This document shows, piece after piece, positions 7,147-13,677 of a DNA stretch of 25,807 nucleotides (within the stretch, counting starts at the first letter, position 1; each line of letters begins with the position of its first letter). The translations under genes were made by a program, and so were the position numbers. The notes under the pieces were generated by a model that had not been told where the DNA came from, did no database searches, and saw nothing but the letters and a program-made list of their open reading frames with translations. This DNA comes from Patescibacteria group bacterium (lineage in GTDB: Bacteria; Patescibacteriota; Minisyncoccia; Portnoybacterales; GWB1-42-6), in assembly GCA_018818145.1 (NCBI GenBank), contig JAHIST010000064.1:1-25807 (forward strand), in the 5' to 3' direction.

Positions 7147-7203
7147 ATTTTGACTAACGAGGACGATGCGCCAGCAGGCATATCGTCCGAATGAAGTCAA
7201 AAT
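7147..7203. repeat. Three-tier interrupted palindrome upstream of tRNA-Glu
   Basis: Nested arms pair as ATTTTGACT/AGTCAAAAT (7147-7155, 7195-7203), GGACGAT/ATCGTCC (7161-7167, 7182-7188) and GCC/GGC (7170-7172, 7177-7179). The unpaired joints are short and nearly symmetric. It is non-coding. It could be a structured RNA, a recombinase or regulator site, or a mobile hairpin repeat. A second palindrome (CCCGCGCT A AGCGCGGG) lies at about 7242-7258. Confidence 0.6.
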
Positions 7204-7276
7204 ATAAGGTTTATGCCCTCTTTATTTTGGTGAATTTTGGCCCCGCGCTAAGCGCGGGTTAAGCCAAGCTAAGATT

Positions 7277-7351
7277 GGCGCTATCGTCTAACGGTTAGGA
7301 CAGCGGCTTTTCAAGCCGCTAATCGGGGTTCGATTCCCCGTAGCGCTACCA
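7277..7351 (+). tRNA. tRNA-Glu (anticodon TTC)
   Basis: The cloverleaf is complete: acceptor GGCGCTA/TAGCGCT (with a G-U first pair), anticodon stem GCGGC/GCCGC with loop TTTTCAA giving anticodon TTC, and T-arm CGGGG TTCGATT CCCCG. CCA is encoded at 7349-7351. The next gene starts only 13 nt downstream. Confidence 0.97.
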
Positions 7352-7364
7352 GATTTATTCTTTT

Positions 7365-7865
7365 ATGCTGCCAGTTAAACCCCATAGACAAAAAGCCGGA
7401 CTTTGCGGTGTGGCCAGTTTGAAGATGGTGCTGGATTATTTTGGTTTACAAAGAAGCGAGGCGGAATTGGAAAAATTAACCGGCGCCAATGCCAAAGATG
7501 GAATTTCGCCCGAAGGCATTAAACGCGCGGCTGTATCTTTGGGATTTTCTTTTGAATTGAAAGATGACGCGATTTTCGATGACATCAAATATTATCTGGA
7601 TAAAAAAATCCCGCCTATGGTGGACTGGTTTTCAATGTATAATGATTATTCTGAAGGACATTTCAGCGTTGTAGTGAAGCTCGATAAAAATTATATCTAT
7701 ATGCAAGATCCCGAGATCGCGGGAATAAGAAAAATGAAAAGATCAGATTTTTTACGAGTTTGGTTTGATTTTGAAGGGGATTTTATGAAGACAAAAAATG
7801 ATTTGGTTTTGCGGCGCCTGATAGTCATTAGAAAAAATAGCAATGGAAAAAAATCAATATATTAA
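7365..7865 (+). CDS. C39-like cysteine peptidase domain protein
   Basis: This 166-residue protein is a stand-alone peptidase-C39-like domain, the papain-fold family that cuts after double glycines. The catalytic set is visible: Q9 and C14 in RQKAGLCGVASLKMVLDYFG-like context, H99 in SEGHFSVVV and D115 in YIYMQDPE. No signal peptide or transporter domain is present, so unlike ABC-fused C39 peptidases it is cytoplasmic or released with a partner. The start at 7365 lacks a Shine-Dalgarno and lies 13 nt after the tRNA-Glu CCA end, so it is probably co-transcribed with the tRNA. Its 3' end overlaps the glycosyltransferase gene by 23 nt, implying translational coupling. The substrate is not apparent; some such domains act in other ways or are inactive. 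Confidence 0.85.
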   Translation: MLPVKPHRQKAGLCGVASLKMVLDYFGLQRSEAELEKLTGANAKDGISPEGIKRAAVSLGFSFELKDDAIFDDIKYYLDKKIPPMVDWFSMYNDYSEGHFSVVVKLDKNYIYMQDPEIAGIRKMKRSDFLRVWFDFEGDFMKTKNDLVLRRLIVIRKNSNGKKSIY

Positions 7866-9390
7866 AATCGGCTATGCTGGCGAAATAGAAAACGATAAGG
7901 AACGTCGAGTTTATCGATTTTTTGAAATATTGCCCGGGCTTCTGGCCTGGGGGACGCTGCTTAGCGTCATTTTTTTATCTTGGGCATCGCCGGTGGCGAT
8001 CGCTTTTTTTATTATTGCCTTTGATATTTATTGGCTGCTAAAAACTCTGTTTTTGTCTTTGCATTTGCGTTCAAGTTTTTCCAAAATGAGAAAAGTAATG
8101 AAAACAGATTGGCTGGAAGAGCTAAAAAAGAACGAGGGCAAAAGCGAAATTGATTGGCGGCAAATACATCATTTGGTAATTTTGCCGATGTATAAAGAAA
8201 CATACGAGGTGGTGGCGGAAACTTTTGAATCGCTGCTGGCGGCAAACTATCCCAAAGAAAAAATGATGATAGTTTTGGCTATTGAGGAGCGAGGGGGAAC
8301 AGACGCGGTGCTGACAGCGGAAAAAATTACCAAAAAGTACGGACAGAATTTTTTTAAGTTTTTGGTAACTGTCCATCCCTCCACCATTGTCGGGGAAATG
8401 GCGGGCAAGGGTTCCAACGAAACCTGGGCCGGCCGCCAGGTTAAAGAAAAAATCATTGACAAACTGGGCATTCCTTACGAAAATATTTTAGTATCGGTTT
8501 TTGACATTGACACCGTTGTTTATAAAGAATATTTTAGCCGCCTGACTTATGTTTTTTTAAATACGCCCGACAGAATTTATACCAGCTTTCAGCCGGTTCC
8601 GGTTTTTAACAATAATATCTGGGACGCGCCTTCTTTTTCACGGGTGGTGGCGCAAAGCGGCACTTTCTGGCATATGATGCAGCAGGAACGGCCCGAACGC
8701 CTGGCCACGTTTTCCTCGCACGCCATGAACTTTAAAACTTTGGTGGAAATGGATTTTTGGTCCACTAAAAATGTTTCCGAAGATTCGCGGATTTTCTGGC
8801 AGTCGCTGCTGTTTTATAATGGTCGCTACAAGGTGGCGCCGCTTCATTATCCGGTTTCCATGGATGCCAATCTGGCAGGCAATATTTTGCAGACTGCGGT
8901 TAATGTTTACAAGCAACAGCGCCGCTGGGGCTGGGGAGCGGAAAACATTCCCTTTTTGCTTTTTGGCTTCTGGCAGAATAAAAGTATTCCGCGCAAGACA
9001 AAATTATACTGGGCGTTTAATCACCTTGAGGGTTTTTGGTCCTGGGGCACCAACGCCCTGATTATTTTTTTGCTGGGCTGGCTGCCTTTGTTTCTGGGCG
9101 GGCAGAAATTCAATTTAATGCTGCTTTCCTACAACCTTCCCCAAATCACCAGAATCATTATGACTTTGGCGATGGTGGGCTTGGTTTCCTCGGCCATTTA
9201 TGGCATCAGTTTGTTGCCGGCGCGGCCGCAAAAGCACGAGTTTTTTAGATATTTTTTTATGATAATCCAATGGGCTTTGATGCCGGTGACGATTATAATT
9301 TTTGGCGCCCTGCCCGGACTTGAGGCGCAAACGCGGCTGATGTTTGGCCGCTATATGGGTTTTTGGGTGACGCCGAAAGAAAGGCATTAA
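7843..9390 (+). CDS. Membrane-embedded family-2 glycosyltransferase
   Basis: This 515-residue protein has two N-terminal membrane helices (~32-48, 50-72), a cytosolic GT-A domain (~105-365) and about three C-terminal helices (~403-420, 436-458, 470-492). This is the topology of processive GT2 enzymes such as cellulose or hyaluronan synthases (Glyco_trans_2_3 type). The domain begins LVILPMYKE. It carries the nucleotide-sugar DxD as FDIDT (221-223), an acid-base SED (312-314) and the terminal QQRRW signature (358-362). It probably polymerises or transfers a sugar at the membrane for a surface glycan; donor and acceptor are unknown. The insertion between the DxD and the SED is longer than usual. 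The gene overlaps the C39-like gene by 23 nt and ends at a bidirectional terminator. Confidence 0.92.
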   Translation: MEKNQYIKIGYAGEIENDKERRVYRFFEILPGLLAWGTLLSVIFLSWASPVAIAFFIIAFDIYWLLKTLFLSLHLRSSFSKMRKVMKTDWLEELKKNEGKSEIDWRQIHHLVILPMYKETYEVVAETFESLLAANYPKEKMMIVLAIEERGGTDAVLTAEKITKKYGQNFFKFLVTVHPSTIVGEMAGKGSNETWAGRQVKEKIIDKLGIPYENILVSVFDIDTVVYKEYFSRLTYVFLNTPDRIYTSFQPVPVFNNNIWDAPSFSRVVAQSGTFWHMMQQERPERLATFSSHAMNFKTLVEMDFWSTKNVSEDSRIFWQSLLFYNGRYKVAPLHYPVSMDANLAGNILQTAVNVYKQQRRWGWGAENIPFLLFGFWQNKSIPRKTKLYWAFNHLEGFWSWGTNALIIFLLGWLPLFLGGQKFNLMLLSYNLPQITRIIMTLAMVGLVSSAIYGISLLPARPQKHEFFRYFFMIIQWALMPVTIIIFGALPGLEAQTRLMFGRYMGFWVTPKERH

Positions 9391-9412
9391 GGGACGATAT
9401 TCAAAAAAAGAG

Positions 9413-9450
9413 AAAAGGCACCTTTTGGGGGTGCCTTTTGTTAATTTTTG
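9413..9450. terminator. Bidirectional terminator between convergent genes
   Basis: AAAAGGCACC (9413-9422) and GGTGCCTTTT (9430-9439) form a 10-bp stem. T-rich tracts occur on both strands. It separates the plus-strand glycosyltransferase from the minus-strand DksA-like gene. Confidence 0.9.
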
Positions 9451-9460
9451 TTGTAGTTTG

Positions 9461-10090
9461 TTAGTTTTTGTTGTAAGAACGGTTGTAGGAAAAATGGTGG
9501 CTTTGCTTGCATTTAGCGCAGGTGTCGGCAAATGGAATTTTTTCAAGCCGAGACAAGGAGATTTTTTCTCTGCAATGTTTGCAAAGACCATAAAGTCCAA
9601 TCCTTAACCGCAGTCGCGCCATATTGATTTTCCAAAGACGCTTTTTGCAGTTTTGGATTTTTTGGTTCAGCAGCGCCGCGGGCGAGGCGTCGGGCGCGCT
9701 GTCGGCCAGATGAGTGGTGGAGATCTTCGGAAAATCTTTAAGCTGTTTTCGCAAATTCTTTTGAGTCGCGTCGAGCTCTTGCTCAACCTTTTCTTGTTCC
9801 TGATTAAGCGCCCGTTCAATCTTTTTTTGCATTTGGTCAGATAATCTGGGACCGGTTTTTTCTATTACTGGTTTAGCAGGAAAACTTTGGCTGATAAAGA
9901 TTTGTTCTTCATCTACCTCCAATTTTTCCGCGGTGGCAGCTTTACCTCTGGTGCCATTTTCTTCATACTGGAACTTTGGCGGATAAGAAGGGAAATAGCC
10001 GGTAATTTTTACTTTTTGGCCAGTTTGGCGCAAAATGCCGGTGAGCGGCGGCTTGAATTCAACAAAATCCGGAAACTCTAGCTTTTTCAT
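9461..10090 (-). CDS. DksA/TraR C4-type zinc-finger protein with extra N-terminal domain
   Basis: The C-terminal half of this 209-residue protein is a DksA/TraR-type module. Residues ~85-120 and ~135-165 form a charged coiled-coil hairpin. It is followed by the four-cysteine zinc finger C170-x2-C173 (GLCKHCREKI) and C191-x2-C194 (TCAKCKQ). DksA-like proteins bind the RNA polymerase secondary channel and adjust initiation. The N-terminal ~80 residues (starting MKKLEFPDFVEFKPP) are not part of that family and look like a small beta-rich domain I cannot name. An AGGAGG about 11 nt before the ATG at 10090 supports the start. It ends opposite the glycosyltransferase at a shared terminator and follows recG by 86 nt. 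Confidence 0.85.
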   Translation of the reverse strand: MKKLEFPDFVEFKPPLTGILRQTGQKVKITGYFPSYPPKFQYEENGTRGKAATAEKLEVDEEQIFISQSFPAKPVIEKTGPRLSDQMQKKIERALNQEQEKVEQELDATQKNLRKQLKDFPKISTTHLADSAPDASPAALLNQKIQNCKKRLWKINMARLRLRIGLYGLCKHCREKISLSRLEKIPFADTCAKCKQSHHFSYNRSYNKN

Positions 10091-10176
10091 TGTTCCTCAA
10101 TTCCTCCTCTGTTTGGTTTTTTAACAACAGAATTAGCTTTTAAAATTATAACATAAGAGATAAAAAAATGCAAGAA

Positions 10177-12408
10177 TTATTCCAAATGAATCGTTTTTTG
10201 GAATTTTTTAAGCTCTTGGCCAAGCAGGGGATAATTTTTAAGTGCGGGATCTTTTTGAAGAAGCTTGATGGCTTCCAGGCGCACTTGTTTTATTAAATCT
10301 ATGTCTGCCAGCGAAGCCATTGATAAATCCGGCAAACCGGATTGGCGGGTGCCGAAAAATTCGCCCGGACCGCGGATAGCCAAATCTTTTTCGGCCAGCT
10401 CAAAGCCGTTTTTAGCCGAAATCATGGCTTTCAAGCGCTGGCTGGTTTTTGCGGATGAAGATTCGGTGAATAGGAAGCAATGAGATTGATGAGCGCCCCG
10501 GCCCACCCGGCCGCGGAATTGGTGCAGCTGGGCTAGTCCGAAGCGCTCGGCGCCCTCAATCATCATAACCGTGGCATTGGGTATGTCTATACCGACCTCT
10601 ACCACTGAAGTTGAGACTAAAATATCGGTCTGGCCGTCTTTGAAATTGCGCATAATTTGGTCTTTTTCTTTCGGCTTCATTTTGCCGTGAAGCATGCCGA
10701 TTTTAAGATCAGGGAAGATTTTTTGGGATAATTTTTTATATTCTTCTTTGACTGCCTTTACATCGCTAATGTCCACAAATGAACCACGAATTTCACGAAT
10801 ATCTGTGTCATTTGTGGCTAATTCGTGATTATTCGCGATTTCGATCCTCGGGCAAATCACAAAAACCTGTTGGCCTTGTTTTATTTCTTGTCTGATAAAT
10901 TCATAGGTTCTTTGGCGGTTCTGGGGCGCGATAATCTCGGTGATAATTTTTTGTCGGCCAACGGGCATTTCATCCAAAATAGAAATATCCAAATCGCCAT
11001 AAATTGTCAGAGCCAAGCTTCGCGGTATGGGGGTGGCGGTCATAGAAAGCAGGTGGGGGATGGAGGTTTTTGAACCGTCTTCCATGTTTACTACAAGTTT
11101 TTGCAGGGCTGCCCGTTGCTCAACGCCAAAGCGATGCTGTTCGTCCAAAATCACTAACGCCAGTTTATCAAAGCTGACTTTTTCTTGGATAAGCGCGTGG
11201 GTGCCAATTAAAATTTTGATTTGACCGGAGGAGATCGATTCTAATAGGTTTAATTTTTTTAATTTTTTAAAATCTCCCCCAACCCCTCCTAAAGGAGGGG
11301 GGTTTCCTTCCCTTAGGGAGGGCGAGAGAGGATTTGTGTTATCTATAACAACTGCCTCGCTTCCTGTTAAAAGCCCGATCGTAATATTTTGACCGGCCAA
11401 AAGATTTGTGATTGTTTTAAAATGCTGTTGGGCCAGAATTTCGGTCGGAGCCATCAGAGCGACCTGCAGGTCGCTCTGCGCCGCTTCAAGCGCTGCAATC
11501 GCTGCGACCACGGTCTTGCCCGAACCCACGTCGCCCTCAAGCAGCCGATTCATTGGTCTGGTTTTTGCCAAATCTTGCAATATCTCCCAAGCAGAACGGC
11601 GCTGGGCGTCGGTTAATTTAAAAGGCAAACTGGCAACAAAATCTTTTATTAAAGGTTCGTTAAAAGAAATTTTCAGGGAACTTTCTTTTTGCCAGTTTAA
11701 TTTTTGCTTCAGAGTGAATAGCTGGATCAAAAATAATTCGTCAAAAGCCAGACGGCGGCGGGCTTGTTGGATTGCTTTGGTTGAAGCAGGGAAGTGAATT
11801 TGTCGCAGCGCAACGTCAATATCCAGCAAGCGCTGTGATTTTTTGATTTCCGGCGGCAGCCAGTCTTTTATTTGCGAAATATTGGGCGAAAAAATTTGTA
11901 TCAGATAGCGCAAATAGCGGGAGGAAAGCCCGGCGGTTTCCGGATAAACGGGCACAAGGCGGCCGGTGTGGCGGAGCTGATTTGTAGTTTGTAGTTTGTA
12001 GTTAGTAGTTAGCTTTTCGTACGCAGGATTAGAAAAATATAGATCGTCGTCAAGGCTGACTTTTCCGGAAAGACTAACAAGTGAGTCTTCTTTAAGCGTG
12101 TCGGCTAAAAACGGCTGGTTGAACCAGACCGCCCTGATTGTTCCGGTTGAGTCTTGCACAAATGCCTCTGTGATATAGATTCTTTTGCGCCAGGTTTTGA
12201 TATTTTTTATTTCAGCAATTCTGCCTTGAATTGTGGCTGTTTCATTGAGGCACAATTGGGCAATGGGCACGATGTTTGAAAAATCGTCATAGCGGCGGGG
12301 GAAATGAAAAAAAATATCCCGGAGATTTTTAATCCCGAGCTTTAAAAGCCGCTTTTGGTAAGCGGGTGAAATGCGGCCGATAGATTGGATAGGGGAGTCA
12401 ATATACAT
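10177..12408 (-). CDS. recG: ATP-dependent DNA helicase RecG, with in-frame repeat insertions
   Basis: RecG regresses stalled forks and branch-migrates Holliday junctions. This 743-residue copy has an N-terminal wedge/OB domain (~1-150), then SF2 motifs: Walker A GDVGSGKT (292-299), motif Ia MAPTEILAQQH, motif II DEQH (422-425), motif III MTATPIPRSLAL and motif VI QFRGRVGRG (630-638). The C-terminal TRG-like region holds GFELAEKDLAIRGPGEFFGTRQSG. About 690 residues is usual. The surplus lies in inserts at ~131-146, ~357-388 and ~525-546, each made of repeat sequence and falling between helicase motifs. The ATG at 12408 has no Shine-Dalgarno, because an insertion sequence lies only ~10 bp upstream. 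Transcription probably enters from the IS transposase, which reads in the same direction. Confidence 0.96.
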   Translation of the reverse strand: MYIDSPIQSIGRISPAYQKRLLKLGIKNLRDIFFHFPRRYDDFSNIVPIAQLCLNETATIQGRIAEIKNIKTWRKRIYITEAFVQDSTGTIRAVWFNQPFLADTLKEDSLVSLSGKVSLDDDLYFSNPAYEKLTTNYKLQTTNQLRHTGRLVPVYPETAGLSSRYLRYLIQIFSPNISQIKDWLPPEIKKSQRLLDIDVALRQIHFPASTKAIQQARRRLAFDELFLIQLFTLKQKLNWQKESSLKISFNEPLIKDFVASLPFKLTDAQRRSAWEILQDLAKTRPMNRLLEGDVGSGKTVVAAIAALEAAQSDLQVALMAPTEILAQQHFKTITNLLAGQNITIGLLTGSEAVVIDNTNPLSPSLREGNPPPLGGVGGDFKKLKKLNLLESISSGQIKILIGTHALIQEKVSFDKLALVILDEQHRFGVEQRAALQKLVVNMEDGSKTSIPHLLSMTATPIPRSLALTIYGDLDISILDEMPVGRQKIITEIIAPQNRQRTYEFIRQEIKQGQQVFVICPRIEIANNHELATNDTDIREIRGSFVDISDVKAVKEEYKKLSQKIFPDLKIGMLHGKMKPKEKDQIMRNFKDGQTDILVSTSVVEVGIDIPNATVMMIEGAERFGLAQLHQFRGRVGRGAHQSHCFLFTESSSAKTSQRLKAMISAKNGFELAEKDLAIRGPGEFFGTRQSGLPDLSMASLADIDLIKQVRLEAIKLLQKDPALKNYPLLGQELKKFQKTIHLE
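10771..10836 (-). repeat. Palindromic insertion in recG (third helicase insert)
   Basis: A perfect 10-bp inverted repeat CCACAAATGA/TCATTTGTGG (10772-10781, 10808-10817) is combined with cacgaatt/aattcgtg words. It encodes RecG residues ~525-546, a hydrophilic Asn/Asp/Ile-rich stretch between helicase motifs IV and V. Words of this type also occur in the spacer at 21970-22040. Confidence 0.6.
11270..11333 (-). repeat. Double-hairpin element inserted in recG
   Basis: The ~64-bp element starts AAATCTCCCC and ends GAGGATTT. It contains two hairpins (CCCCTCCT-AAAGGAGGGG and CCTTCCCTTAGGGAGG). Its minus-strand reading gives NPLSPSLREGNPPPLGG and so on at RecG residues ~359-380. The same element in the same frame lies at 15070-15137. 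Confidence 0.85.
11979..12014 (-). repeat. Tandem gtagttt repeat insertion in recG
   Basis: Four to five near-tandem 7-bp units (gtagttt/gtagtta) encode a Thr/Asn/Tyr/Lys/Gln repeat (LTTNYKLQTTN) at RecG residues ~132-143, in the N-terminal OB region. This is a common low-complexity word in CPR genomes. Confidence 0.65.
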
Positions 12409-12417
12409 TTAGAAAAG

Positions 12418-13419
12418 AAAGGTGTCAGGCATGCTCTGTAGAAAACATCTGTTTTTACCGAGATAGCACAATAGCCACATTGTGCGTGAAGAGACGAAGC
12501 ATAATTTCCCGGCATTGGCTCCAAAATGTCCGCGCACGCAGGAAGCTGGCCAGATTACGTTTCAGCATACTGAAAACAGTTTCTGCCTGCCAACGCTGAC
12601 CATAAGCTTTTTTGTTAAATCTGGTAGCCATGAGACGACGATAATGGGTGCTTGGTAATTTTACGGTTTTTCTGCCTGATAAAGGAGGAATAATGGATTT
12701 GACGCGTAATTGCTCTCGGGCAAAGATATGATTCTGTTCGCCGTCATAGCCGGCGTCAGCCAACAGCGTATGGATCGGTGCTTGAGCGACAGCCTCCAAT
12801 ATCGCCGGTTTAAAATGGGTGCGGTCAAACTTCGGTCCGCGTTCCGGGATGCCGGATAGAATAAGGTGATTATTGGTGTCGCAAACAATGCCCACCTTGG
12901 GAAAACGCTGATAATGAGAGGTTTGATACTCGTTTTTGACTGTCCTGCCTCTGCGTTGAACGAAGTATCTGCTAACGTGATGAGATTCAAATCCGCTGCC
13001 GTCCAGGGCGGCCAGAAGCACCTTAGAACTGATTAGTTTTTGTTCGTGTGCGATTGATAGAATGCCCTTAAGGAGCTTCTTGATTATCCGTTTCTTTAAG
13101 AGCTGCCGCGCTGATTTCTGCAATGTGGTGAAATGCGGCACTTGGTTAAGTTCAAGTATTGTCCTGATATCGGAGGAATCTTCTATGATGGCGGCAATGC
13201 CCCGATAATCAGTTTTAAAAAATTCTTTCAGCACCAAACAGGCGGCTAATTGAGACTGAGTAAATTTCTTCGGGCTTTTGGGATGAGTGTAGGCCGGCAA
13301 GCTGCGCCGTGCCGCGGCGTAAGCCACCCGAGCCATAGACAGAGGAGATTTTGATATAGTCATATACAGATATTATATCAGAAAACAGATGTTTTCTACA
13401 GAGCATACCTGACACCTTT
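12418..13419 (-). mobile_element. Complete IS4/IS5-superfamily insertion sequence, about 1.0 kb
   Basis: The element is bounded by 38-bp terminal inverted repeats differing at one position. The left end is AAAGGTGTCAGGCATGCTCT... (12418-12455); the right end is its complement (13382-13419). It carries one intact transposase gene whose stop codon lies at the inner edge of the left repeat. I see no convincing target-site duplication, which fits an insertion followed by an adjacent deletion. The near-perfect termini and intact gene suggest recent arrival. Confidence 0.93.
12455..13363 (-). CDS. IS4/IS5-type DDE transposase
   Basis: This 302-residue transposase catalyses cut-and-paste movement of the surrounding IS. 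The RNase-H fold DDE residues are readable: D121 in LAALDGSGFES, D203 in LLADAGYDGE and E261 in YGQRWQAETVFSMLKR, the last resembling the Y-(2)-R-(3)-E-(6)-K signature of IS4/IS5 elements. The N-terminal ~100 residues are a basic helical DNA-binding region (DUF4096/DUF772-like). The gene reads towards recG. A TATAAT at 13372-13377 on the minus strand, just inside the right inverted repeat, may be its promoter and would give a very short leader. It could then also feed recG. Confidence 0.93.
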   Translation of the reverse strand: MTISKSPLSMARVAYAAARRSLPAYTHPKSPKKFTQSQLAACLVLKEFFKTDYRGIAAIIEDSSDIRTILELNQVPHFTTLQKSARQLLKKRIIKKLLKGILSIAHEQKLISSKVLLAALDGSGFESHHVSRYFVQRRGRTVKNEYQTSHYQRFPKVGIVCDTNNHLILSGIPERGPKFDRTHFKPAILEAVAQAPIHTLLADAGYDGEQNHIFAREQLRVKSIIPPLSGRKTVKLPSTHYRRLMATRFNKKAYGQRWQAETVFSMLKRNLASFLRARTFWSQCREIMLRLFTHNVAIVLSR

Positions 13420-13491
13420 TCCCCTTCTGCTGACCATTCTGGCCAAAGTATCAATTGTTGTTGCCTTTTTTGCCGCCTTTTTCTTAATCAT
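13396..13491 (-). pseudogene. 5' fragment of a small coiled-coil-type gene, interrupted by the IS
   Basis: On the minus strand an ATG at 13491 opens MIKKKAAKKATTIDTLARMV. This resembles the start of small CPR proteins with a TIDxLAxMVxxGF opening and a coiled-coil body. About 24 codons are native; then the frame enters the IS end at 13419 and stops at a TAG (13396-13398). No continuation is found between the other IS end (12418) and the recG start (12408), so the rest of the gene was deleted. Family resemblance is from memory and only over ~20 residues. Confidence 0.6.
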
Positions 13492-13526
13492 AGTTTTATA
13501 TTATCAAATTCATAAATTGCGTCAAA

Positions 13527-13543
13527 CAAAGGCTTAGCCTTTG
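13527..13543 (-). terminator. Hairpin immediately after the FISUMP gene
   Basis: CAAAGGC TAA GCCTTTG is a 7-bp stem with a 3-nt loop, starting 6 nt past the stop codon on the minus strand and followed by only TTT. It may be a weak terminator. It could also be the small hairpin/cruciform that sits just downstream of DGR variable regions. Confidence 0.5.
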
Positions 13544-13548
13544 GAGAA

Positions 13549-13677
13549 TCAATCCTTGACGCAACGGACCGAGAAGCCGTAGGCGCGGTAAGTGTAATAG
13601 GCTGGATTCACGCTGGACGCATCGAAGCCGAGATCGTAGGCGTAGGTGCTGTACGGACTGCTGGACCAGTAGAGGCC
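13549..13677 (-). other. Candidate DGR variable region (VR) of the FISUMP protein
   Basis: The last 42 codons contain a cluster of Tyr/Ser/Thr/Asp codons of the form NAY or NNY (GAT, AGC, TAT, TAC, ACT, TAC, TAC). Every one can be derived from AAC or AAT by changing adenines only. They are set in a conserved scaffold (VNPA...R.YGFSVRCVKD). This is the mark left by adenine-specific DGR mutagenesis. No template repeat or reverse transcriptase is in the window. Confidence 0.5.

Noticed and set aside
12408..13430. Target-site duplication of the IS
   Set aside because: Bases outside the 38-bp termini (ending gaaaag on the left, tcccct on the right) do not match over 3 nt or more.
12661..13454. 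Additional minus-strand frames of 79 and 109 codons within the IS
   Set aside because: They overlap the 302-residue transposase in another frame and show no protein motif.
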